A stretch of 7,159 nucleotides of DNA from Spirochaetia bacterium UBA5368 (lineage in GTDB: Bacteria > Spirochaetota > UBA4802 > UBA5368). Below the pieces are notes generated by a model, which worked only from the letters and a program-made list of their open reading frames with translations, ran no database searches and had not been told where the DNA came from. A program made the position numbers and the translations under genes. Shown here in pieces: positions 1 through 5,801 of the stretch; position 1 is the stretch's first letter; each line of letters starts with the position of its first letter. The DNA lies in contig DHPI01000034.1 of assembly GCA_002407865.1 (NCBI GenBank), positions 3,395 through 10,553 on the forward strand, in the 5' to 3' direction.

Positions 1-171
1 CTTGTCGAGGAAAAAGTGGACGACGAGCACTGGATGGGCAGAACCGAATACGATGCGCCGGAAATAGACGGTATTTTTTACTTGACCGCAAAAAATATTG
101 ACGTTAACACGATTATAGATGCGAAAGTGATAGACAGTAGTGAATACGATCTAATTGGAGTTCTCGATTGA
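1..171 (+). CDS. rimO: RimO, ribosomal protein S12 methylthiotransferase (C-terminal fragment)
   Basis: This is the last 56 codons of a gene that begins upstream of the window; it is open from base 1 and stops at TGA 169-171. The fragment carries GRTEYDAPEIDG followed by a beta-rich tail ending in LIGVLD. The (D)APEIDG signature in a C-terminal TRAM domain is typical of RimO and distinguishes it from the related tRNA enzyme MiaB. RimO is a radical-SAM, two-cluster iron-sulfur enzyme that adds a methylthio group to a conserved aspartate of ribosomal protein S12; the TRAM domain helps it bind its substrate. The radical-SAM and N-terminal domains lie outside the window, so catalytic cysteines cannot be checked. 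The stop codon overlaps the TTG start of pgsA, which suggests translational coupling. The family call rests on the short tail alone, but that motif is distinctive. Confidence 0.85.
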   Translation, partial: LVEEKVDDEHWMGRTEYDAPEIDGIFYLTAKNIDVNTIIDAKVIDSSEYDLIGVLD

Positions 172-833
172 AACTCAATGTACTGTTGTTGATGCCGAAT
201 CTGCTGTCGTTATTGAGGATAGTGCTGGTGCCCCTGTTCCTCTATTTTATCTTCATTCCCACAGTTCAGCACCGCATGTGGGCTTTGCTGGTATTTATCG
301 TTGCCGCGATCACTGACTTTTTCGACGGATGGCTCGCCAGAAAGCTCCACCAGGAATCTGAAATGGGAAAATTTCTCGATCCACTGGCGGACAAATTTCT
401 TGTGATTGCCGCCCTGATCGCGTTTCTTTTTCTCGATCCTCTTATTCCGCTGTGGATGATCGTTATCATTATCGCCAGGGACATTCTGATAACGCTTATG
501 CGGTATCTTGCGATAAAGAAAGGCGCATCACTGCGAACGAGCTCTTTCGGCAAAGTGAAAACGGCTTTCCAGATGATATCCATTATTGTCATTATTATGG
601 TGTTCGTTTTTCGAAAGGCGAAGATGCACATGTATGAAACCGATGATATTCTAAAGTTCACCCGTGTCTATGAAATACTAATATCCAACAATCCCGACAA
701 ATGGCTTATAACCAGCCCGTATCTGCTGATGCTTTTGGTGACGTTACTTACGGCGCTGTCTGGTGTGAGGTATTTAATAACGAACTGGCGGCTGTTTTTG
801 CCGCCGTACCGGAAGGCAGAGCGCGGCGAATAA
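168..833 (+). CDS. pgsA: CDP-diacylglycerol--glycerol-3-phosphate 3-phosphatidyltransferase (PGP synthase)
   Basis: This integral membrane enzyme joins CDP-diacylglycerol and glycerol 3-phosphate to give phosphatidylglycerol phosphate and CMP. The CDP-alcohol phosphotransferase signature is complete: D50, D53, G54, A57, R58, G67, D71 and D75 fit DxxDGxxARx8GxxxDxxxD. Other family hallmarks are MPNLLSLLRI at residues 9-18, RDILITLMR at 104-112 and GKVKTAFQ at 128-135, and hydrophobic helices run throughout. The start is TTG at 168, chosen because GGAG (157-160) sits 7 bases upstream and the frame overlaps the rimO stop; the next in-frame ATG (192, residue 9) would still keep the signature. At 221 residues it is longer than usual (about 180-200). 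The extra length is mostly a polar stretch at about 149-183, before the last helix. pgpA, the next pathway step, follows after 2 bases. Confidence 0.95.
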   Translation: MKLNVLLLMPNLLSLLRIVLVPLFLYFIFIPTVQHRMWALLVFIVAAITDFFDGWLARKLHQESEMGKFLDPLADKFLVIAALIAFLFLDPLIPLWMIVIIIARDILITLMRYLAIKKGASLRTSSFGKVKTAFQMISIIVIIMVFVFRKAKMHMYETDDILKFTRVYEILISNNPDKWLITSPYLLMLLVTLLTALSGVRYLITNWRLFLPPYRKAERGE

Positions 834-835
834 AA

Positions 836-1315
836 ATGTGGTTTAAGGAATTTCTATTTACGGCTGCGTATACCGGATATTTTCCCGTAGCGTCGGGAAC
901 TGCGGGGTCGCTCCTCGGAATGGCGCTGTACATTGGCGCGTATCTCATATTTGGCGCGTACAGCTGGATTGTCAATCTTGTATTTGTGATGGTAATGCTG
1001 TATCCCGCGGTGAAACTTGGCGACACGGCGGAAGAGTATTTCGGCGTGAAAGATCCTTCCGAGATGGTGCTCGACGAAGTGCTTGGCTACCAGATTTCCG
1101 TGCTGTTTTATCCCTTTAGCTGGAAGCTTGCCATATGCGCTTTTTTCATATTCAGGATTATCGATATTACGAAACCATATCCTTTGAACAGGCTCGAGGA
1201 TTTGCACGGAGGGCTGGGAATAGTTATAGATGATTGTATCGCCGGGGTATACACGAATTTTATACTGCTGGCGATTCTCGTTGTATCGAATATGCTGGGG
1301 ATGCCTGTGTATTAA
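836..1315 (+). CDS. pgpA: Phosphatidylglycerophosphatase A
   Basis: PgpA removes the phosphate from phosphatidylglycerol phosphate to give phosphatidylglycerol, the step after PgsA. The 159-residue protein has the usual family length and all conserved blocks: GTAGSL (21-26), KDPSEMVLDEVLG (72-84), FRIIDITKPYP (106-116) and GGLGIVIDDCIAG (125-137). The acidic residues of these blocks (D73, D80, E81, D110, D132, D133) are expected to bind the metal and substrate. Hydrophobic segments near 26-56, 86-106 and 135-155 fit a membrane protein. The frame stays open upstream to 701, but that part overlaps pgsA and does not resemble the family, so ATG 836 is taken as the start. It lies 2 bases after the pgsA stop and has no good ribosome binding site, which suggests coupling to pgsA translation. 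Confidence 0.95.
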   Translation: MWFKEFLFTAAYTGYFPVASGTAGSLLGMALYIGAYLIFGAYSWIVNLVFVMVMLYPAVKLGDTAEEYFGVKDPSEMVLDEVLGYQISVLFYPFSWKLAICAFFIFRIIDITKPYPLNRLEDLHGGLGIVIDDCIAGVYTNFILLAILVVSNMLGMPVY

Positions 1316-1379
1316 TGACAGTTTTCAGGTGCAATTGGCGCCATGGCGGGCGCACTATCCAGGAGAGGAGCGGGCAACG

Positions 1380-2261
1380 ATGAGAAAAACGATGGTTGTG
1401 TTATCCCTTGTTACACTATTTGCCGCAGCCGTTATTCCATGCACGGGCGTATTTGCCGCTATCAACAAAAAGCCATCTGAAAAAAAGCCCACTGAATCTC
1501 CGGTAAAAGTTGTGCCGAACGGCAATTCCTGTGTGGATTGCCACAAGGCGCTTGCCGGTAATCTTCGCTCGGTGGTTCTTGAATGGGAAGTGAGCGTTCA
1601 TGCGAAAAAAGGCAACAAGTGCAATATCTGTCATGGAGGCAATCCGGCTATTTACGATGCGAAGCTTTCTAAAAGCCCGGAGTACAATTTTGTCGGCCGA
1701 CCTGAAAAAAAGGATATAGCTGATTTTTGCGGCAGGGGCATGTGCCATGCGACGGCGCTGCATCAGTTCAAGAAAAGCCCCCATTTCGATTCGGTTCTGA
1801 AAATGGGCGATCCCAATTGTGTCAGTTGTCATGGAAAACACAATATACAGCGTTCGTCCATGAATATTATTTCCGATAAAACCTGCAGCGACTGTCATTC
1901 CGTCGAGTATTCACGAGAGATAATCAAATCTATTTTTTCGATAGAGAATGATATTATCAAACTCGAAGAAAATATTGATTATCTCGAGAAGAAAAAAGCG
2001 GATGTCAAAGACGCGTATGACCGGTTAAAAAAAACGAAGACGCTGTTCCACCAGCTTGTTCATGTATTCTCGAAAGAGGATATCGATTTTACCCAAAAGA
2101 TCGTTGCCCTTGAGATTAAATCTCTCAATGACGATATTGTATCAAAACTCAATGTCGTACGCCGCCTTGATTTTATATATGTTTTCACCGCGGTATTCAG
2201 TTTTGCCACGATATTCGGCCTCGCGTTTTATGTAGTGCGAATGCTGACGAAGAGAAAATAA
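1380..2261 (+). CDS. Predicted pentaheme c-type cytochrome, periplasmic, with helical stalk and C-terminal membrane anchor
   Basis: The 293-residue protein starts with a basic and hydrophobic export signal (MRKTMVVLSLV, likely cleaved near residues 24-28). Four CXXCH heme sites follow (C51/C54/H55, C81/C84/H85, C147/C150/H151, C169/C172/H173), plus one CX4CH at C117/C122/H123 of the kind known from cytochromes c3. H74, H128, H135 and H154 are candidate distal ligands. The patterns SVHAKKGNKCNICHGG and CVSCHGKHNIQ are common in multiheme electron-transfer cytochromes. Residues about 178-262 are charged and helical, with coiled-coil character, and lead into a membrane helix (about 265-287) and an RMLTKRK tail, so the hemes face the periplasm. 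The start is ATG 1380, with AGGAGAGGAG (1361-1370) 9 bases upstream; the frame is open back to 1230 but overlaps pgpA. Electron transfer is inferred; partners are unknown. I cannot assign a named family. Confidence 0.85.
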   Translation: MRKTMVVLSLVTLFAAAVIPCTGVFAAINKKPSEKKPTESPVKVVPNGNSCVDCHKALAGNLRSVVLEWEVSVHAKKGNKCNICHGGNPAIYDAKLSKSPEYNFVGRPEKKDIADFCGRGMCHATALHQFKKSPHFDSVLKMGDPNCVSCHGKHNIQRSSMNIISDKTCSDCHSVEYSREIIKSIFSIENDIIKLEENIDYLEKKKADVKDAYDRLKKTKTLFHQLVHVFSKEDIDFTQKIVALEIKSLNDDIVSKLNVVRRLDFIYVFTAVFSFATIFGLAFYVVRMLTKRK

Positions 2262-2271
2262 CAACGGCAGT

Positions 2272-2763
2272 ATGCGGCGATATCTGTTCAACACGGAAAA
2301 GATAAAGTATGTGAAGGGGAAGAAACCGAAGGTGGACTGCATCCTCTGCGCCATACGAGACAGGAACCCCGGTGTAACGGTGCTCGAGGTTTTTCGCACC
2401 GCGCGGTTTATCGTATCGGTCAACCTCTATCCGTTTAATCCCGGCCATGTGATGGTGTTTCCCGTCCGGCATGTTGAAAGCTTTACTGATTTTACCGATG
2501 ACGAGGCGCTTGAGATGCACCATCTTACGACGAAGATGATCGATGCGTTGAATGACGAGTTTCATCCAAGCGGATTCAATATCGGCTGCAACCTTGGCAA
2601 CGGAAGCGGCGCGAGCATTGCGCATGTCCATCAGCACATCGTTCCCCGATACGACAACGAGGTCGGCTTCCTCGACGTGCTTTCGGGAACGCGCGTGGTT
2701 GTTTCCGATCCCGTCGATGTGATGGAGCGTTTAAAAAAAAGATTATCTCCCGTGCAGCCTTAG
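2272..2763 (+). CDS. HIT-family nucleotide hydrolase/phosphorylase, resembling Ap4A phosphorylases
   Basis: This 163-residue cytoplasmic protein carries the histidine triad HVHQHIV at residues 118-124, with H120 expected to be the nucleophile that forms the nucleotidyl-enzyme intermediate. Upstream are CILC (23-26), a probable zinc-binding pair, then NLYPFNPGHVMVFPVRHV (51-68) and GFNIGCNLGNGSGASIAHVH (101-120). This order and the NLYPxNPGH block match the HIT branch that contains the mycobacterial Ap4A phosphorylase Rv2613c. Cleavage of diadenosine polyphosphates is therefore the likely activity, but substrate cannot be read from sequence. The start is ATG 2272, 10 bases after the cytochrome stop, and no strong ribosome binding site is visible, so translation may depend on the gene before it. 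A 160-base spacer follows, making this the probable last gene of its transcript. Confidence 0.9.
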   Translation: MRRYLFNTEKIKYVKGKKPKVDCILCAIRDRNPGVTVLEVFRTARFIVSVNLYPFNPGHVMVFPVRHVESFTDFTDDEALEMHHLTTKMIDALNDEFHPSGFNIGCNLGNGSGASIAHVHQHIVPRYDNEVGFLDVLSGTRVVVSDPVDVMERLKKRLSPVQP

Positions 2764-2865
2764 AAATTCACTGAATTCCGTAATACGATCCCGCCCAGGC
2801 GGATTAAAAGAACATGCATGCACGAAAAAAATGTGCGTTTTTACGCGGATTCTTTCGTATATATG

Positions 2866-2872
2866 TATATAA
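2866..2872 (+). promoter_or_regulatory. Possible -10 element upstream of the TPR gene
   Basis: TATATAA lies in an AT-rich patch (about 2850-2873) of the 160-base spacer between the HIT and TPR genes, 52 bases before ATG 2924. No good -35 box is seen at 16-18 bases upstream (that stretch reads ACGCGG). The spacer length supports a new transcript starting here, but the element itself is weak. Upstream, GCACG/TGTGC with an A-rich loop (2819-2835), then G and five T (2837-2841), could be a weak terminator for the HIT gene. Confidence 0.25.
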
Positions 2873-2923
2873 CAACTGTGAAGTCAGGGATTTCAGATAT
2901 GCCGGCTTCAGGAAGGTGAATTG

Positions 2924-3631
2924 ATGAAAAAGCTTGTTCTACTGGTGGTTTCGGCGCTGGTTATAATTACATGCGCGTGTAATGACATGCCAGGCGTGGG
3001 ATGCAAGGGCGGCAAGACAATTCGCTCGATGCAGAAAAGCGATATTGAGCAACTGAAGAAGCAGGCCGCGAAATATGAAAGCGACAAGAATAAAATGGAA
3101 GAGCACTCATCCCGGCTCAGTGACATTTATTTCAAACTTGGCGAAAAGTATCTGGAAAAACGGCTGTGGGATCTGGCGATTGCGTCATTTGAAAAATCAA
3201 TATCATACGGGAAAAACACGGCCTTCAACCACTATTCCCTGGCGATAGCGATGGCCAACAGGGGCAGGGATCTGAAGTCGGACAGGGATATTGAAGCCGC
3301 CGAATACCAGTACCGGAGGGCGCTTGAAATAAACGGTGATTTCCCCGATGCGATATATGGCCTTTCTATCCTCCTGTTTTATGAAAAAAAGGAAAAAGAG
3401 GAAGGGCTGAACCTTATGGAAAAACTCGTCGCGGGAAGCCCTACATACTATCGTGCGCATTTCGCGCTTGGCAGGTTCTATTATGAAACGAATCAGCTGA
3501 AAAAGGCGCTTACAGTGTATGAGAATCTTTACTCCGAGCTTGAAAAAAAATCGTCCGATTCAAGCACTATCAGGGAATACAGGGAAAAGTGTAAAGAGAA
3601 CATACAGTTGTTGATGCAGGAGCTTTCCTGA
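2924..3631 (+). CDS. TPR-repeat protein, putative lipoprotein
   Basis: The 235-residue protein opens with MKKLVLLVVSALVIITCAC, a typical export signal. C17 or C19 could be the lipidated cysteine, but the boxes (IITC or TCAC) depart from the standard LxGC type; relaxed boxes of this sort are tolerated in spirochaetes. Residues 40-66 are charged and helical. About four tetratricopeptide repeats follow: 67-96 (IYFKLGEKYLEKRLWDLAIA), 100-137 with an insertion, 142-173 and 176-205 (ALGRFYYETNQLKKALTVYE). TPRs form helical protein-binding scaffolds, so a periplasmic or outer-membrane assembly role is possible, but no partner can be named. The start is ATG 2924, because AGGAAGG (2910-2916) is 7 bases away; the TTG at 2921 would leave only 4 bases. 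dprA follows after 7 bases, probably on the same transcript. Confidence 0.85.
   Translation: MKKLVLLVVSALVIITCACNDMPGVGCKGGKTIRSMQKSDIEQLKKQAAKYESDKNKMEEHSSRLSDIYFKLGEKYLEKRLWDLAIASFEKSISYGKNTAFNHYSLAIAMANRGRDLKSDRDIEAAEYQYRRALEINGDFPDAIYGLSILLFYEKKEKEEGLNLMEKLVAGSPTYYRAHFALGRFYYETNQLKKALTVYENLYSELEKKSSDSSTIREYREKCKENIQLLMQELS
3617..3630 (+). promoter_or_regulatory. Small hairpin holding the only Shine-Dalgarno-like site before dprA
   Basis: CAGGA and TCCTG form a 5-bp stem around the loop GCTT. The stem includes AGGAG (3618-3622) and overlaps the first two bases of the TPR gene's stop TGA (3629-3631). AGGAG is 16 bases from the dprA ATG, further than usual. The arrangement is what one would expect if dprA is translated only after ribosomes finish the TPR gene and open the stem. 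The stem is short, so the role is inference. Confidence 0.3.
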
Positions 3632-3638
3632 TTCGCGT

Positions 3639-4787
3639 ATGGATTACCTCGATACGTGTTATGCGATTGCTCTCTCCGTTATGGCCAGTCCCGGCGAAAA
3701 CGCGATATGGAGTCTGGTGGACGGTGAATCCCCCTCTCGCGCCTACGAAATTCTGCGGCAACGAACCTCGGTACGGACGCAGGCCTGTTATACGTCGCAC
3801 TATTCGCAAAATCCCATTACGGCCGCCGAACAGATATATTCCGGGTGCGTAAAAAAATCAATTACCGTGATAACGCGCTGGGATGACGGCTATCCGCATG
3901 CGTTGAAGAACTCGGACCGGCCGCCCATTGTATTGTATGTGCGGGGAAGACTATTTGACGAAAGAAAAATCGCGATTGTCGGAACTCGTAATGCCGATAG
4001 CCACGCATCGGGGATTGCTCGCCGGTTATCGGCTGAATTGTCATTAGCCGGATTTACGATTGTTAGCGGGATGGCGGTAGGCATCGACCGTGAGGCGCAT
4101 ATCGGCGCATTGCACGCCGGCGGAAAAACGGCAGGTGTGCTCGCGAACGGCATCGATATCATGTATCCGGCGGCCAACAGGGACCTGTATGCTGCAATTG
4201 AGAAATCGGAAGATTCGGCGCTGATATCCGAATATCCTCCGGGTGTTATCGCCGGGAAATGGACATTTGTACGACGGAACCGGATCATCAGCGGTCTTTC
4301 AGATGGAACCGTGGTGGTAAAAGCCGGCGAAAAAAGCGGTGCGTTGATTACGGCGCGGTACGCAGTTGAGCAGAACAGGGACGTTTTTGTGTGTCCGGGC
4401 AATACGTTTGATGCGGAGTATTTTGGGTGTAACAGGCTGATCAGGCAGGGGGCCGTGCCGGTTTCACAGACGGAGGATATTCTTCGCGAGCTGTTGCCGC
4501 CATCCGAAGCGGCGACGCGCGCCGCAGGCATAATGAAAAAAAACATCCCCGCAAACGACCTGCCGAAACCGGGCGGCAGTACGCACATGCCGGCTGCAGT
4601 ACGTGCGACATTCGACGATTCGTCAATCGAAGGCCGCATCATGAAGCTTCTTGACAACAGCGGAATGGATATGGATGAAATTGTGCGCTCGATTGGAATG
4701 CCGCCCGCATCGGTGCTGGAAGCCCTGATGACGCTTGAGCTTGAACGGTGTATCTCGCGCCGCGGTAATATTGTTGAAAAAGCGTGA
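3639..4787 (+). CDS. dprA: DNA processing protein DprA (Smf)
   Basis: DprA binds incoming single-stranded DNA and loads RecA onto it during natural transformation; it is also widespread in bacteria not known to be competent. The 382-residue protein is full length. The Rossmann-like core runs from about 108 to 285: KIAIVGTRNAD (110-120), IVSGMAVGIDREAH (141-154), LANGIDIMYP (168-177), RRNRIISGLSDGTVVVKAG (212-230), SGALITAR (233-240), CPGN (252-255) and NRLIRQGA (265-272). A linker rich in Ala and Pro (286-325) leads to a C-terminal winged-helix domain (about 329-382; IEGRIMKLLDNSGMDMDEIV), present in many but not all DprA proteins. ATG 3639 is the only upstream start: a stop lies in frame at 3612. 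It is 7 bases after the TPR gene with a poorly spaced ribosome binding site. dprA close to topA is a frequent bacterial order. Confidence 0.95.
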   Translation: MDYLDTCYAIALSVMASPGENAIWSLVDGESPSRAYEILRQRTSVRTQACYTSHYSQNPITAAEQIYSGCVKKSITVITRWDDGYPHALKNSDRPPIVLYVRGRLFDERKIAIVGTRNADSHASGIARRLSAELSLAGFTIVSGMAVGIDREAHIGALHAGGKTAGVLANGIDIMYPAANRDLYAAIEKSEDSALISEYPPGVIAGKWTFVRRNRIISGLSDGTVVVKAGEKSGALITARYAVEQNRDVFVCPGNTFDAEYFGCNRLIRQGAVPVSQTEDILRELLPPSEAATRAAGIMKKNIPANDLPKPGGSTHMPAAVRATFDDSSIEGRIMKLLDNSGMDMDEIVRSIGMPPASVLEALMTLELERCISRRGNIVEKA

Positions 4788-5018
4788 ACTGTGTGTAATG
4801 TGTGATTCCATGCCGAATATTCCGAACATGCAGTACGTGAATTTGTGCAGTCGATGTGCGTTACGATTGCGTCGGAGAGGTGGACGCACACACCAGGGCG
4901 TGTTGTAGTGAGTGTGTAAAACCGGTAAATATCGAATGGCTTTCACGATTTTTATAGGGGTAATGAGGCGGCGATATGTCAGCACGCGCGAATCATATTT
5001 TCTGAGGAGCATATCGGG

Positions 5019-5630
5019 ATGAAGGTGAAATACGTTATTGTCGTGGCTCTCCTTTTACTTTTCGCCGTTGCCTTTTCACAGATTTTTACAATTCCACCCC
5101 GTGCGGAAGATATATTCGCCGTATATAAATCCGGCTATTTTTCCGAGCTTGACAGGGAATTCGATATTATCAAGGATTCGTTCATTGAAACGAAAATGCT
5201 CGGCACGCCGGCGTACGGATGGATATTGCTTGAGGATATACAGGCGCGGCATGCCATGCGGATTCGGGTTTATAATGCCAGTGGCTGCGAGGTCAAGGCG
5301 CCGGGTAAAGCCGAGCCATCCCCGGATGAAGCCGTATTGAAAATCATCAATTCCCTCTCGCCGGGGATCGTCTCTGCGATTGCAGGACGAAAATATCAGG
5401 CCGCGTTACCGGTATTTATCGAAGACAGGTGCCGATTTTGCCACGAAGGCGCGTATCAGAACAATGTTGTCGGTGTAATGACGTTTGAGCGCGCGTTTGA
5501 CGCGCATATTTATTATACATCCGAGAGAATTGTCATTTTTACCATTATTTCTCTCGCAACAGTGATTCTGCTTGTACTTGTCCTTCGATGGGAACCGGGC
5601 AGGAAAGTGAAAGAATTATTTGACAAATAA
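5019..5630 (+). CDS. Membrane-anchored monoheme c-type protein, possibly a Tll0287-like (DUF3365) heme sensor domain
   Basis: The 203-residue protein has an N-terminal hydrophobic segment (4-22; an uncleaved anchor or signal peptide), an extracytoplasmic domain (about 30-168), a second membrane helix (about 169-189) and a charged tail (RWEPGRKVKELFDK). One heme site, C138/C141/H142 (CRFCHEG), lies late in the domain and is followed by NNVVGVMTFERAFDAH. A single CXXCH followed by a G-x-hydrophobic beta strand is the layout of Tll0287-like/DUF3365 sensors, and MRIRVYNASG (80-89) resembles strands of PAS/Cache-type folds. No kinase, HAMP, GGDEF or methyl-accepting domain follows, so any signal would have to pass through a partner. 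Sensor function is inference; a minor electron carrier is the alternative. The start is ATG 5019, with GAGGAG (5004-5009) 9 bases upstream. It lies between dprA and topA, with spacers on both sides. Confidence 0.75.
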   Translation: MKVKYVIVVALLLLFAVAFSQIFTIPPRAEDIFAVYKSGYFSELDREFDIIKDSFIETKMLGTPAYGWILLEDIQARHAMRIRVYNASGCEVKAPGKAEPSPDEAVLKIINSLSPGIVSAIAGRKYQAALPVFIEDRCRFCHEGAYQNNVVGVMTFERAFDAHIYYTSERIVIFTIISLATVILLVLVLRWEPGRKVKELFDK

Positions 5631-5653
5631 TGGATAAATGGGGAAGCCTGCTC

Positions 5654-5681
5654 TAATATTAATACTTTAATATGAATATTA
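5654..5681. repeat. AT-rich nested inverted repeat between the monoheme gene and topA
   Basis: ATATTAA (5656-5662) and TTAATAT (5667-5673) are perfect reverse complements around TACT. A second pair, TAATATT (5654-5660) and AATATTA (5675-5681), overlaps it, so two alternative 7-bp stems are possible. The block is almost pure A/T and sits 120-150 bases before the topA start. It is not followed by a T run after a GC stem, so it does not look like an intrinsic terminator. It could be a protein-binding or easily melted site in the topA upstream region; function is inference. Confidence 0.45.
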
Positions 5682-5801
5682 TGGCAAACCGGCAAAAGTA
5701 ATTCTACCGGATTGAAACCGGCGGACTATCCAGTGGTCGGTGACTGTACCGCGAAGAATACGGTGAAACAGAATTGATTACGGTTTTTCAGGACAAGGAC
5801 C

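Noticed and set aside
701..835. 45-codon upstream extension of pgpA
   Set aside because: It overlaps pgsA in another frame, does not resemble the PgpA N terminus, and ATG 836 gives the normal family length.
1329..1355. GC-rich inverted repeats (GCGCC/GGCGC, TGGCGCCA) between pgpA and the cytochrome gene
   Set aside because: Several competing short pairings and no T run; not enough to call a terminator or operator.
1230..1379. 50-codon upstream extension of the cytochrome gene
   Set aside because: It overlaps pgpA and would bury the export signal. ATG 1380 has a strong ribosome binding site and sits directly at the signal peptide.
2791..2802. CCGCC/GGCGG inverted repeat after the HIT gene
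   Set aside because: The loop would be only 2-4 bases and no T run follows, so it is not a convincing terminator.
3890..4891. Long open frame of 333 codons on the minus strand
   Set aside because: It lies almost wholly opposite dprA, whose motifs are unmistakable. The antisense translation is Ser/Arg/Pro-rich with no recognisable domain.
4810..4908. Small + strand frame of 32 codons containing a CxxC, between dprA and the monoheme gene
   Set aside because: It has no ribosome binding site, an Arg-rich low-complexity tail and no known relative. Its length is within chance expectation for a spacer.
4927..4953. Possible terminator after dprA (ATCG/CGAT stem followed by five T)
   Set aside because: Only four contiguous pairs without GC strength and an 11-base loop; too weak to call.
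5688..5721. Three copies of ACCGG in the spacer before topA
   Set aside because: Irregular spacing (18 and 11 bases) and a five-base unit; easily chance, with no symmetry suggesting an operator.
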